Below, one piece after another: positions 9,545 through 17,964 of a stretch of 64,000 nt of DNA. Origin of the DNA: Candidatus Thorarchaeota archaeon MP8T_1. GTDB taxonomy: Archaea; Asgardarchaeota; Thorarchaeia; Thorarchaeales; Thorarchaeaceae. A program made the position numbers and the translations under genes. Below the pieces are notes generated by a model, which was given only the letters and a program-made list of their open reading frames with translations, searched no databases and had not been told where the DNA came from. The stretch lies in NCBI GenBank assembly GCA_002825465.1, contig PJER01000002.1, positions 1 through 64,000 of the forward strand, given 5' to 3'. Within the stretch, counting starts at the first letter, position 1. Every line of letters starts with the position of its first letter.

Positions 9545-12133
9545 TTGTTTGTGATGATGGGGTATGTTAGTCTTGGTGTAAAGTTTGCATTAAGACGAAG
9601 ACATGTAGCAATTTTCACAATAATCTCTATTGCAATCTCAGTCAGTCTCCTACTTTCATCATTCTCTATAGGAACATCAATCAGGATGAGTACAAATGAC
9701 TATGTTAAAAATTCGACATCTCCTGTAGACATAACAATCTCATCAACAAAATGGAGTTCTCCGATTTCATCTGAGATGATATCAAGGATATCTCAATCAA
9801 ACTATGTGGATAAAACCATTCCACGAATCGAGGAAACAGTTCAAGTTCAAAATGGGTCAAATTGGTTACATTTCATTCTCATCGGATTAGATCCATCTCT
9901 AGAGAGTGATGTTGGTAGCTTTAGTGTATCCAATGGGACTTCATCTATCAATGGTTCCTATTGTTTCATTTCGGATTCTGCATTGCAACTGACAAACCTG
10001 TCAATTGGTGATACAATACAATTACACACCTCTGCTGGAATTCACTTTTTTGAAATTGTAGGCTCAGGTAATGCGCTTGACAAAGGCATATTCGGTCCTA
10101 ATGTCTTCATACACATTAATGAAGCATGGGACATCTACAGTATAAGATATCCAGATAATTCATCAAACAAGTTACTTGTAGAAGTTAACAACATATTTGC
10201 TATCCCCTCAATTGTAGAATCTTTTAGAACTACTTATGGTTCTGATTTCATCGTATCAAATCACAAGGCACATGAACTATGGTTTGTTTCCCTCTTCCTT
10301 GCTCAGACTGATCTTATTCTTGGTGCATTGAGTATGGGGGCTATCTTTGTAGCAACCCTTCGTGTTTTTTCTTCATATTCGTTGATCTTTGCACAACGAA
10401 AATTCGAGACTGGACTTATGCGCGCATTTGGAGCATCAGCACCTCAAATTGTTATGGTGTTGTTAGCTGAGATTGGTGTTGTTGGTCTTATTGGGTCCAT
10501 TGTCGGTCTCATAATTGGAGCTTCAACAAGTACTCTCATGTCTCAACTCGTCAACTCAATTCTCGTGATTCAAAATCCAATTGAAGCTGAACAATTCTTC
10601 CAGCCTACAATCATCCTCGATCCTCTGATGTACCTTATTGCAGGTGCTCTCGGAGTTTTACTATCACTTGCCGCTGGGTCTATTCCAGCCATTACAGCAA
10701 CTAGGGATGTTGTTGCAGAGAGCCTTCGGAATGCCCATTCAGGGGTGGCAAGTCCCGTAAGAGTTTCATCTAGGTTTAGCAATATATCAAGAAGAGCACT
10801 CCAATTAATTGGGATTCTAATGACCATATTGGTATTGATGCAGATAGCATCAGACTACTTTCGATTGGGTCTTATTCGTAACGACTGGGTTCGTGCAATT
10901 GCAATTCCTGCATTAATTATTCTAGTAGCTGGTTTCTCGGATAGGATTGCAAGACCCTCTATCCTAGTCAATACCATCAAAATTCGAACAAAACCTGTCA
11001 TTCGCAAGATGTTCTCTACCAGTCTACGACGTCGATCAACTGGTGCTTTTCTTGTCTTCAATTTATTCTTGGCAGTAACTGTAGTGTTGTTATTTTCCAC
11101 TAATGTGACATATTCAATTACAAATTCATGGGAGAGTACTCTGGGTTGGCAAACCTCTTCCACGAATGTTGTGGCTTTCATCGATGATTCAGCAAGTGCA
11201 AATGCTATTGAGCAGGTTAAGAATCAAGTCAACATCTCTAGTTCAACTGAACTCTCAAGTGAGTATCAATTACTTAATTATCAGGACCATGTTGATCTTG
11301 GGCTCATCTTTGGAATTGAACCGCAATCCTTTGAAAATCTCGCATCAGTCGGACTTGTGCAAACTCCAGATCCTACTCTTGGATTTTCAATACTAAATCA
11401 GGAAACTAACTCTTGCATTATTTCAAAACATGCTTCAGATGTTTTTGGAGTGTCTATTGGAGATCAAATTGGCGCTGCTGATAGAATTAATCTCACAATT
11501 GTTGCAATATGTGAGTCCTCTGCACCTATCTTTCTTTTTACTTTCATCAACCCAATCTTTGTTTTTGTGAACTACGACACTTGGGCATATTTTACTGGTG
11601 AGTCATTCAAACCTACAGGCATTTTGATTGAGAGTCGGTCTCCTGAATCTACAGTTTCAAATCTCTCGAATATCACTGGTGTATTTCCTGTGTTGGTTTC
11701 CTCTGTCTTTCATGATTATACCCGTGCACTCGACTCATTCAAACTAACACTTGACATTAGCATTGGTTTTCTACTGGCTACTGTGATAATCAGCGCGATT
11801 CTAAGTGGTCTATCTGCAGCAACAGCACGGCGTCGTGAAATTGGAATGATGAGAGCTCTTGGAATGGAAGGAGAGGATGTTTCAAAGATATTGACACTTG
11901 AAGGGTCTGTCCCTATGCTTAGTGGAATTATAGTTGGAATGGTGGTAGGGGTCTTAGCAAATCTATCCCTATCTGATGTCATTATGCGATTATCAGGAGG
12001 GCAATTCACGATAATTGATTTTCGAACTCTTGTCCTCCTAGCTGTTTCAATGGTAGTGTCTATCTTTGCTTCATATTATGCCAGCCTTAGGGCAACCAAA
12101 GTTCCTACAATAGATCTTCTTTCTGATCGATAA
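9545..12133 (+). CDS. Double FtsX-domain ABC transporter permease (MacB/LolE-like)
   Basis: 862 residues. N-terminal membrane helix (about residues 20-40), a long extracytoplasmic domain, a first FtsX block (about 240-400), a further helix pair, a second extracytoplasmic domain and a second FtsX block (about 740-860). Repeated permease motifs are visible: MRAFGASAPQIVMVLLAE and MRALGMEGEDV. Such permeases drive mechanotransmission or lipoprotein/peptide export when paired with a MacB/LolD-type ATPase, but no ATPase gene is adjacent. The TTG at 9545 is followed by ATGs at 9554 and 9557, either of which may be the real start. Divergent from the anchored exoprotein. Confidence 0.85.
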   Translation: MFVMMGYVSLGVKFALRRRHVAIFTIISIAISVSLLLSSFSIGTSIRMSTNDYVKNSTSPVDITISSTKWSSPISSEMISRISQSNYVDKTIPRIEETVQVQNGSNWLHFILIGLDPSLESDVGSFSVSNGTSSINGSYCFISDSALQLTNLSIGDTIQLHTSAGIHFFEIVGSGNALDKGIFGPNVFIHINEAWDIYSIRYPDNSSNKLLVEVNNIFAIPSIVESFRTTYGSDFIVSNHKAHELWFVSLFLAQTDLILGALSMGAIFVATLRVFSSYSLIFAQRKFETGLMRAFGASAPQIVMVLLAEIGVVGLIGSIVGLIIGASTSTLMSQLVNSILVIQNPIEAEQFFQPTIILDPLMYLIAGALGVLLSLAAGSIPAITATRDVVAESLRNAHSGVASPVRVSSRFSNISRRALQLIGILMTILVLMQIASDYFRLGLIRNDWVRAIAIPALIILVAGFSDRIARPSILVNTIKIRTKPVIRKMFSTSLRRRSTGAFLVFNLFLAVTVVLLFSTNVTYSITNSWESTLGWQTSSTNVVAFIDDSASANAIEQVKNQVNISSSTELSSEYQLLNYQDHVDLGLIFGIEPQSFENLASVGLVQTPDPTLGFSILNQETNSCIISKHASDVFGVSIGDQIGAADRINLTIVAICESSAPIFLFTFINPIFVFVNYDTWAYFTGESFKPTGILIESRSPESTVSNLSNITGVFPVLVSSVFHDYTRALDSFKLTLDISIGFLLATVIISAILSGLSAATARRREIGMMRALGMEGEDVSKILTLEGSVPMLSGIIVGMVVGVLANLSLSDVIMRLSGGQFTIIDFRTLVLLAVSMVVSIFASYYASLRATKVPTIDLLSDR

Positions 12134-12140
12134 GAAATAT

Positions 12141-12188
12141 GATTCGCAGCTCGATCCTCAACAGAAAGCTTTTGGGGATTACTACCAC
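12141..12188 (+). pseudogene. Remnant of an ABCE1/Rli1 C-terminus
   Basis: Eight bases after the permease stop, 48 bases match the last codons of the intact ABCE1 gene (6783-6830) at 39 of 48 positions without gaps. Read in frame they give SQLDPQQKAFGDYYH against SQLDTQQKASGDYYY. Four of the differences are synonymous third-position changes, so the copy diverged while still coding for a functional protein. No start codon or upstream ABCE1 sequence remains. It is an orphan gene fragment in the same orientation as the intact copy. Confidence 0.8.
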
Positions 12189-12223
12189 AGAGAAAAAAGA
12201 ATGCAGTCACAATCAATTGGTTC

Positions 12224-12451
12224 TCATTGTTTCAAAACAATAAGTTTGCATTTGGGGCATCGTCTTCCTTTAATATTTGCAAAACTCACAAAACTGCGGG
12301 CGAGTTGAATGTTGCCATCCTTTTTAGTCAATGCTAATTTTGGAATTTTCTTGGTCCACCAAATTTGTGCCCCTCCAACTATGAATCCATCTTCCATTAT
12401 TTCTTCACAATCTGGGCAAGAATTTGAATCCCTCAACGTTTTCGACTCCAA
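12224..12451 (-). CDS. Zinc-ribbon protein, DUF6487-like
   Basis: 75 residues with CPDC near the N-terminus, a central GGAQIWWTKK segment and CPKC near the C-terminus. This pattern (CPxC, then a glycine and an I-x-W motif, then a second CxxC) is that of the small DUF6487 proteins. Zinc binding is inferred; function is unknown. It overlaps the end of the nucleoside phosphorylase by 19 bases, so both are likely on one minus-strand message. The only start for the full frame is TTG. Confidence 0.6.
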   Translation of the reverse strand: MESKTLRDSNSCPDCEEIMEDGFIVGGAQIWWTKKIPKLALTKKDGNIQLARSFVSFANIKGRRCPKCKLIVLKQ

Positions 12452-13254
12452 TACTTCTTTTCTCCTTTCTCGGTATCCATGTCTACCAGGATTTTAACAG
12501 CCTCGTTTCCACACTTGATAACATCAGATTCACCTTTTACTGCAAACTCATCTCGAACTCTATTTGCATAGACTGCACATGCTGCACCCGTTCTAAATCC
12601 GTAGATATTACCTAGTGTGAATAATGTTGCAGCTTCCATCTCAAAATTAGCTACATTTGCTTTGGTCAAGTCCTTGATCAGGGTCTCACTCATACTCTGT
12701 GTATATCCTCTAAAACCTGGTCGAGACTGACCAAGATAGAATGAATCAGTAGATGCAGATATTCCAAGATGATAATTCAGTCCTATCGATTCTGCAGCCT
12801 CAATGAAGGCAAGCACCACTTCATATGATGCGGATGCTGGATACTCAGGTCTTACATATTGCTTGCTTGTCCCATCCAATCTTACTGCAGCAGTTGATAT
12901 GATGATGTCTCCAATCTCAATCTCTTCCTTCAATGTGGCGCATGAGCCTATACGTAGAAATGTATTTGCACCAACATTAGCTAATTCCTCAATGACAATT
13001 GCTGTTCCTGGACCACCAATCCCTGTGGAACACGCAGAAATGTCAGCTCCCTTGTATTTTCCTGTGTGAGTTACAAATTGTCGATGCTTTGCAACCTCTT
13101 TTACCGAGTCCCAGAGCGAGCTAATTCTCTCAACTCGTTGAGGGTCTCCAGGAATTAGAACGGACTTTGCTACATCACCTTCTTTCACTTCAAGATGGTA
13201 TTGCTCTCTATCCTCGGTTACAGGTCGGGTTGCGGAAACCTTTTTGTCTTTCAT
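12433..13254 (-). CDS. udp: Uridine phosphorylase-type nucleoside phosphorylase
   Basis: 273-residue hexameric-type nucleoside phosphorylase (PNP_UDP_1 family) that cleaves a nucleoside with phosphate to ribose-1-phosphate and a free base. Visible landmarks: VLIPGDPQRVERI (phosphate loop), STGIGGPGTAIVIEEL, RIGSCATL (phosphate and base site) and NFEMEAATLF (ribose-binding Glu/Met). The combination resembles uridine phosphorylase rather than 5'-methylthioadenosine phosphorylase, but purine substrates cannot be excluded. ATG preceded by GAGTGAT. Divergent from the FBP aldolase gene across 107 bases. Confidence 0.88.
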   Translation of the reverse strand: MKDKKVSATRPVTEDREQYHLEVKEGDVAKSVLIPGDPQRVERISSLWDSVKEVAKHRQFVTHTGKYKGADISACSTGIGGPGTAIVIEELANVGANTFLRIGSCATLKEEIEIGDIIISTAAVRLDGTSKQYVRPEYPASASYEVVLAFIEAAESIGLNYHLGISASTDSFYLGQSRPGFRGYTQSMSETLIKDLTKANVANFEMEAATLFTLGNIYGFRTGAACAVYANRVRDEFAVKGESDVIKCGNEAVKILVDMDTEKGEKKYWSRKR

Positions 13255-13361
13255 TTAAATCACTCTTTTTGAACTATCATCGAATTATTTACCGTTTTCG
13301 CAACCGTAAGTTTAACTTGATATTGTTACTTTCACAGGAAATGTGATGGTTGAGGTTGGAT

Positions 13362-14252
13362 ATGATGTCAAAACTTGATGAACTACTACATTTGAACTTG
13401 GGAAAAAGAACACGTTTACACAGGTTGATGTATGAGCACGGCCCTGGGAATGGACATATGCTAATACTCCCAATTGATCAGGGATTGGAACATGGTCCTG
13501 TTGATTTCTTTCCTAATCCTCCCTCTGCTGACCCAGAATTTCAATTCAAGTTGGCTGTCAAAGGTGGGTATTCAGGTATAGCCCTACATCTCGGTCTAGC
13601 TGAAAAATATGCACCAAAGTATGCTGGGAAGATTCCAATCGTTTTGAAAATCAATGGAAAAACCCGTATCCCTGATGCATCACAACCAGTTTCGCCAATG
13701 ACTGGATCTGTTGAAGATGCTGTACGTATTGGTGCTGATGCCATCGGTTACACACTCTATGTAGGAAGTCCAGATCAACATACAGACTTCACGCAATTCC
13801 GACAAGTCAAAGCAGATGCTGAACGATACGGTATGCCAATAATCATGTGGGCTTATCCTCGAGGTGAAGATGTCGACAAGAAAGGTGGTCGCGACTCTCT
13901 CTTTGCAATAGATTATGCTGCCCGTGTTGCTGATGAATTAGGTGCAGATGTAGTTAAGCTCAACGTTCCTGTGGATGATCCGAAGACACGTTCACTCCAA
14001 AGAGCTCCTTATGACAAATTGGAACTGAGTTACGAAGAAGGAGTAGCAAAAGTCGTGAAGACTGCAGGAAAATGCTTGGTTCTCTTCTCGGGCGGTGGAA
14101 AGATGAGTGATGAAGAAGTCATTCATAGAGCCAAAGCTTGCTTAGAACAGGGTGCTACAGGTCTCATCTTCGGTCGTAATATGTGGCAACGAGAATGGGA
14201 TGATGCACTTGCTATGACCAAGAAGCTAAAGGACATGATGAAATCGATTTAG
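13362..14252 (+). CDS. fba: Archaeal class I fructose-1,6-bisphosphate aldolase (DeoC/LacD type)
   Basis: Schiff-base aldolase interconverting fructose-1,6-bisphosphate with DHAP and glyceraldehyde-3-phosphate. The TIM barrel carries LPIDQGLEHGP at the N-terminus, the Schiff-base lysine in VVKLNVP (about residue 197) and a C-terminal phosphate site in LFSGGGK and GLIFGRN. At 296 residues it is somewhat longer than the usual ~265-280. GAGGT lies five bases before the ATG at 13362 and eight before a second ATG at 13365; either may be used. The next gene encodes the bifunctional FBP aldolase/phosphatase, so both directions of hexose-phosphate metabolism are represented side by side. Confidence 0.9.
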   Translation: MMSKLDELLHLNLGKRTRLHRLMYEHGPGNGHMLILPIDQGLEHGPVDFFPNPPSADPEFQFKLAVKGGYSGIALHLGLAEKYAPKYAGKIPIVLKINGKTRIPDASQPVSPMTGSVEDAVRIGADAIGYTLYVGSPDQHTDFTQFRQVKADAERYGMPIIMWAYPRGEDVDKKGGRDSLFAIDYAARVADELGADVVKLNVPVDDPKTRSLQRAPYDKLELSYEEGVAKVVKTAGKCLVLFSGGGKMSDEEVIHRAKACLEQGATGLIFGRNMWQREWDDALAMTKKLKDMMKSI

Positions 14253-14298
14253 TTACAGTCCGTATTCTTTCATTCTTTGCTCTGACTGAATGGGAACT

Positions 14299-14311
14299 AT
14301 TATATGTATAA
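14299..14311 (+). promoter_or_regulatory. TATA-like box for the FBP aldolase/phosphatase gene
   Basis: The stretch TTATATGTATAAAG is the best TATA-like sequence between the two aldolase genes. A start site 22-28 bases downstream would fall at about 14325-14335, inside the hairpin at 14322-14341. The new transcript would then lack the complete 5' arm of that hairpin. Confidence 0.45.
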
Positions 14312-14321
14312 AGAATAGTCG

Positions 14322-14348
14322 AAGGTCTCAGCGGGGGCCTTTTTTTTT
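14322..14348 (+). terminator. Intrinsic-type terminator after the FBP aldolase gene
   Basis: An eight-base-pair stem (AAGGTCTC / GGGGCCTT, with G-T pairs) and the four-base loop AGCG are followed immediately by eight T residues. This is the classic bacterial hairpin-plus-U layout and also satisfies the simple U-tract requirement of archaeal RNA polymerase. Confidence 0.7.
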
Positions 14349-14388
14349 CCGGCTCTTGTGAATCAAAAATTATGATTGAAGGAGCGAA

Positions 14389-15543
14389 ATGCAAATGGTT
14401 GAGACTACCATTAGCGTAATTAAAGCAGATATTGGATCACTTGCTGGACATGTAATTGTTCCCGATTTCCTGTTTGAACTTGCCAGAAAGGAAATGAAGA
14501 AAGCAGTCGAGGGGAAGATCATCAATGACTTCTATGTTTCAAATGCTGGTGACGACCTCGAACTTATCATGACTCACAATAAAGGCGAAGGATGTGAAGA
14601 AGTCCACAAGCTTGCTTGGGATACTTTCATCAAAGGTACTAAACTTGCCCGTGAGAAGAAAATTTATGCGGCTGGACAGGATATTCTTTCTGATACATTC
14701 AGTGGTAATGTTAAAGGAATGGGTCCTGGTTCTGCTGAGATGACTTTTGAAGAACGTAAATCTGAACCCATTGCAGTCTTTATGGCAGACAAGACTGAAC
14801 CTGGTGCGTATAATCTACCATTGTTCAAGATATTTGCTGACCCATTCAATACCGCAGGGCTTGTAATCGATCCTAATCTACATGATGGATTTCGATTCGT
14901 GATTCAAGACATTATGAAAAATGTTCCCTGCTTCATTGATATGAAAGCGCCTGAAGAAATGTACGATATTCTTGCCCTCCTTGGTAGTACTGGTAGGTAC
15001 ACTATCAAGAAGATTTACCGAAATGATGGGATGGTGACAGCTTCAGTTAGTACTGACAAGCTCCATGCAGTAGCAGGCAAGTACGTTGGAAAAGACGACC
15101 CAGTGGCAATTGTTCGTGCACACTCAGGTCTTCCAGCTATGGGCGAAGTTCTTGAGGCATTCACACTACCACACCTAGTGTCTGGATGGATGAGAGGTTC
15201 ACATGCTGGACCCTTACTCCCTGTTGGTCTGAAAGACTCTCGTTGTACAAGATTCGATGGTCCTCCACGAGTTGTCGGACTTGGTTTCCAAGTTTCCAAT
15301 GGAATGCTTGTTGGCCCTGTTGACCTATTCGATGATGTAGCCTTTGATATCAGTCGACAACGCGGCATGGAAATGGCTGATTATCTTCGAAGACATGGTC
15401 CATTCCAACCTCACAGACTCAGTGATGACCAGATGGAGTATACCACACTACCTAAGGTCCTTACACGCTGTGCAAATCGATTTGTGGAAGAAGAAATCGT
15501 TCCAAAGGGTAAAGCAAAAGACACCTCTGGTTCTGCAGAGTAG
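14389..15543 (+). CDS. fbp: Bifunctional FBP aldolase/phosphatase (type V FBPase)
   Basis: Archaeal-type enzyme that condenses triose phosphates to fructose-1,6-bisphosphate and then dephosphorylates it to fructose-6-phosphate in the same remodelling active site, making gluconeogenesis unidirectional. The N-terminus (TTISVIKADIGSLAGH) and the Mg-binding DDLELIMTHNKG segment are characteristic, as are PEPGAYNLPL-like and QAHPGR-like equivalents later in the chain. 384 residues is the family length. The ATG at 14389 has GGAG four bases upstream. Preceded by its own TATA-like box and the terminator of the FBP aldolase gene. Confidence 0.92.
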   Translation: MQMVETTISVIKADIGSLAGHVIVPDFLFELARKEMKKAVEGKIINDFYVSNAGDDLELIMTHNKGEGCEEVHKLAWDTFIKGTKLAREKKIYAAGQDILSDTFSGNVKGMGPGSAEMTFEERKSEPIAVFMADKTEPGAYNLPLFKIFADPFNTAGLVIDPNLHDGFRFVIQDIMKNVPCFIDMKAPEEMYDILALLGSTGRYTIKKIYRNDGMVTASVSTDKLHAVAGKYVGKDDPVAIVRAHSGLPAMGEVLEAFTLPHLVSGWMRGSHAGPLLPVGLKDSRCTRFDGPPRVVGLGFQVSNGMLVGPVDLFDDVAFDISRQRGMEMADYLRRHGPFQPHRLSDDQMEYTTLPKVLTRCANRFVEEEIVPKGKAKDTSGSAE

Positions 15544-15559
15544 TCATCTAGAAATATTA

Positions 15560-15590
15560 GCGGGATATTGAATCCCGCCTTTCTTTCATT
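15560..15590 (+). terminator. Intrinsic-type terminator after FBP aldolase/phosphatase
   Basis: A perfect seven-base-pair stem, GCGGGAT/ATCCCGC with loop ATTGA, followed by CTTTCTTTC. It begins 17 bases after the stop codon of the upstream gene. Confidence 0.7.
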
Positions 15591-15654
15591 TTGGATTCAT
15601 ACATATGTTTATGAACTCTGGATAATGTCATCTTCTAGGGGATATCTTTTCGTA

Positions 15655-16038
15655 ATGAATCGAAATAATATTACAGCTTTCTCTCTAGTACTATTAGCTC
15701 TAATAATTCAAAGTTGGTTGAGCATTTTTAGCCTTGCAACCGATGACATTTCAGTTCTCCCGATGGGATTGTTTAGTGCGAGTGTCGTCTTATTCATTTC
15801 TGGAAGTGTCATTTTTGCAAGTGCGAATGTCCAATCATTATACACAATCCATCCACGAATCAATTACATATTCTCAATAATTGGTCTTGTTGGCTCTGGT
15901 TTACTTCTCGTATTTGTAATACCTCTTGAGAGCCTACTCTTTCCAAGAACTATGGTGATCTATTGTCTAATCATTGATTTCTTCTGGATCTTCCTTCTCG
16001 GACTACTATTGAATAGATTTAGAGCTACGATAAAATAA
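15655..16038 (+). CDS. Small four-helix membrane protein of unknown function
   Basis: About 127 residues from the ATG at 15655, with four hydrophobic segments and few charged residues, ending in a basic tail (NRFRATIK). I do not recognise a family. The ATG at 15655 has AGGGGAT upstream; an ATG at 15625 is also in frame, while the longest frame (15568) would start inside the preceding terminator and is unlikely. A TATA-like ATGTTTATG sits near 15605. A strong terminator follows directly. Confidence 0.55.
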   Translation: MNRNNITAFSLVLLALIIQSWLSIFSLATDDISVLPMGLFSASVVLFISGSVIFASANVQSLYTIHPRINYIFSIIGLVGSGLLLVFVIPLESLLFPRTMVIYCLIIDFFWIFLLGLLLNRFRATIK

Positions 16039-16050
16039 GAATTCAGCGAA

Positions 16051-16077
16051 CTGAGGGAATTGACCCTCAGTTTTTTT
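16051..16077 (+). terminator. Intrinsic-type terminator
   Basis: A perfect seven-base-pair stem CTGAGGG/CCCTCAG with loop AATTGA, followed by seven T residues. It ends at the stop codon of the convergent parvulin gene, so it separates the two transcription units. Confidence 0.75.
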
Positions 16078-16368
16078 CTATGCTGTACGTTTGATAATAT
16101 GATATCCAAACTTAGTTTTCACTGGATCTGTGGTCATTGCACCAACACTTAGGTTGAATGCTGCTCTCTCAAACTCGGGAACCATCTGTCCTTTTCCAAA
16201 GAAACCAAGGTCACCACCTTTCTTCTTGGATGGGCATGTACTAAAATCTCTAGCAACCTTCGCAAAATCATCGCCATCACGGATTTTACTAATCAATGCG
16301 AGTGCTTGACTATGTTTATCGACTAAAATGTGACTTGCACGTACTTGTCCTGGTTTTCCTTTTGCCAT
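16078..16368 (-). CDS. Parvulin-type peptidyl-prolyl isomerase
   Basis: A single rotamase (PpiC/Pin4-like) domain of 96 residues with no signal peptide, so probably a cytosolic folding helper. Family hallmarks in order: RASHILV, FAKVARDFSTCPS, GGDLGFFGKGQMVPEFE and TKFGYHIIK. Active-site histidines at both ends of the domain (ASHI, GYHI) and Cys in STCPS are present. The ATG at 16368 is preferred because AGGTGA lies five bases upstream; the GTG at 16377 falls inside that sequence. Confidence 0.92.
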   Translation of the reverse strand: MAKGKPGQVRASHILVDKHSQALALISKIRDGDDFAKVARDFSTCPSKKKGGDLGFFGKGQMVPEFERAAFNLSVGAMTTDPVKTKFGYHIIKRTA

Positions 16369-16497
16369 TCGATTCACCTGTAATTAGCTCGTCTGAACAA
16401 TGTCTTAAAAATGACCCGTCTTAAACTTGTGCAAATATGAACCAAACCGAGGCTTTATGTCGCTTTGTGCAATACAATCAATGTTCTGGTGAACTTG

Positions 16498-17538
16498 ATG
16501 AAGGCTACTGTTTTTCATGAGCATGGTGGACCTGAAGTCCTCTCATACGAGGATATTGATGTACCTCATGTGAATCCAGATCAGGTTCTGGTCAATGTGA
16601 AGTACGTTGCACTAAATCATCTTGATCTCTTTGTTCGAGGTGGACTTCCAAACCTCAAGCTTGAGATGCCCCACGTTCTTGGTAGTGATATCAGTGGAGA
16701 GATATCTGAGGTCGGGAACAAAGTTCGAGATCAATTTGAAGTAGGTGAGAAAGTAATAGTTGACCCGGGTGTATCGTGTGGAACTTGTGAATTCTGTATA
16801 CGGGGACAAGAATCACTCTGTTCTTCATATGGGATAATTGGTGAGCACTACAGAGGTGGATATGCGGAGTATCTCAATGTGGATGCAAAGAACATCATCC
16901 CAATTCCTAAAGAGAGTGGTCTCGATTTGGCTGGTGCTGCAGCGATTCCCTTAACGCTCATGACTGCATGGAGAATGCTCGTAACCAAAGCCCAAGTTAA
17001 GCCCGGCGATGATGTCTTAATAATTGGAATTGGTGGGGGAGTAGCTTTAGCTGGACTACAGATTGCAAAAGCAGCTGGTGCACGCGTTATTGTCACAAGC
17101 TCGTCAGATGATAAATTAAACAAGGCGTATGTTCTTGGTGCTGATATTGGTATCAACCACAACGAGACCCCAGACTACCACAAGGAGATTCTCAGGATAA
17201 CAAACAATCGCGGTGTCGATATTGTACTTGATTCTGTTGGACAGGCAACTTGGAATCGAAGCCTAAGGAGTCTAAGAAAAGGTGGGAAATTAGTTACCTG
17301 CGGAGCTACATCGGGTCCAATAGTTGAAACAAATGTGAATCTGCTCTTTTGGAAGCAGCTTGAGATTCTGGGGTCGACAATGGGAAGTCGAGATGAGCTT
17401 CGAACGGCGCTAAAGCTCGTTTGGAATCAGACGATCAGACCTGCTGTTGATCGTATCCTCCCACTATCAAAAGCACAAGAAGCACATGAAATTCTTGAAA
17501 AGGGCCAGCAGATGGGCAAACTAGTTCTAAAAACATGA
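16498..17538 (+). CDS. Zinc-binding alcohol dehydrogenase / quinone reductase-like MDR
   Basis: 346-residue medium-chain dehydrogenase. The GroES-like domain has GSDISGEI and a four-cysteine structural zinc loop (CGTCEFCIRGQESLC), and the Rossmann domain has GIGGGVALAG. The usual catalytic cysteine position reads ALNHLDLFVRGG, which is the quinone-reductase-like pattern, while GEHYRGGYAEYLNV recalls archaeal/bacterial alcohol dehydrogenases. Substrate unknown. The ATG at 16498 has GGTG six bases upstream; extending to 16465 adds unconserved residues. Independent of the N-terminally similar protein at 1-510. Confidence 0.88.
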   Translation: MKATVFHEHGGPEVLSYEDIDVPHVNPDQVLVNVKYVALNHLDLFVRGGLPNLKLEMPHVLGSDISGEISEVGNKVRDQFEVGEKVIVDPGVSCGTCEFCIRGQESLCSSYGIIGEHYRGGYAEYLNVDAKNIIPIPKESGLDLAGAAAIPLTLMTAWRMLVTKAQVKPGDDVLIIGIGGGVALAGLQIAKAAGARVIVTSSSDDKLNKAYVLGADIGINHNETPDYHKEILRITNNRGVDIVLDSVGQATWNRSLRSLRKGGKLVTCGATSGPIVETNVNLLFWKQLEILGSTMGSRDELRTALKLVWNQTIRPAVDRILPLSKAQEAHEILEKGQQMGKLVLKT

Positions 17539-17618
17539 AAAGCTTGTAATACCGTGATACGCATCCCAATCAGACACCCCTTCATTATGGTGTTTGTAAT
17601 GAAAGTACTCGGTGTGCA

Positions 17619-17846
17619 ATGAGAGTCGTCACAATCTGTATGCCTGAATCTTACGTGAAAGGCGTCGATGAACTAATAGATCAGAACAAATATCCCAATC
17701 GCTCAGAAGTCATACGGATCGCTATTCGAGATTTACTTGTAGAAGAGCTGTGGGGCGAACGTAAGGTATCTGGTGGACTTCCATTGGTAGCTCAATTAGA
17801 ACAAATGGCCCTCCAAGATACACCGCCTCCCAACCCTCAACAATAA
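17619..17846 (+). CDS. Ribbon-helix-helix DNA-binding protein (CopG/NikR N-domain type)
   Basis: 75 residues. Beta strand (MRVVTICMPESYV), helix (VKGVDELIDQNKYPN) and helix (RSEVIRIAIRDLLVEEL) form the RHH dimer unit that inserts an antiparallel sheet into the DNA major groove. The C-terminal 25 residues are proline- and glutamine-rich and no metal-binding NikR C-domain is present. Probably a local transcriptional regulator; the target is unknown. Starts at an ATG with GGTG upstream. Confidence 0.85.
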   Translation: MRVVTICMPESYVKGVDELIDQNKYPNRSEVIRIAIRDLLVEELWGERKVSGGLPLVAQLEQMALQDTPPPNPQQ

Positions 17847-17964
17847 TGGGTACAGCTGAACTATCTTTTTCTATGTCTGAGTAAGATTTGTAGAGGAGCA
17901 TAGGATACCAGAGTAGCGCAAATCTGTTTTCATATGCCAATTCCTCATAGGAGCGAATCAAAAA

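Noticed and set aside
6849..12140. A mobile element inserted at the rli1 3' end
   Set aside because: There is no integrase, transposase, terminal inverted repeat or exact att-like duplication; the rli1 copy is too diverged to be a fresh integration scar. Kept only as a recombination hypothesis.
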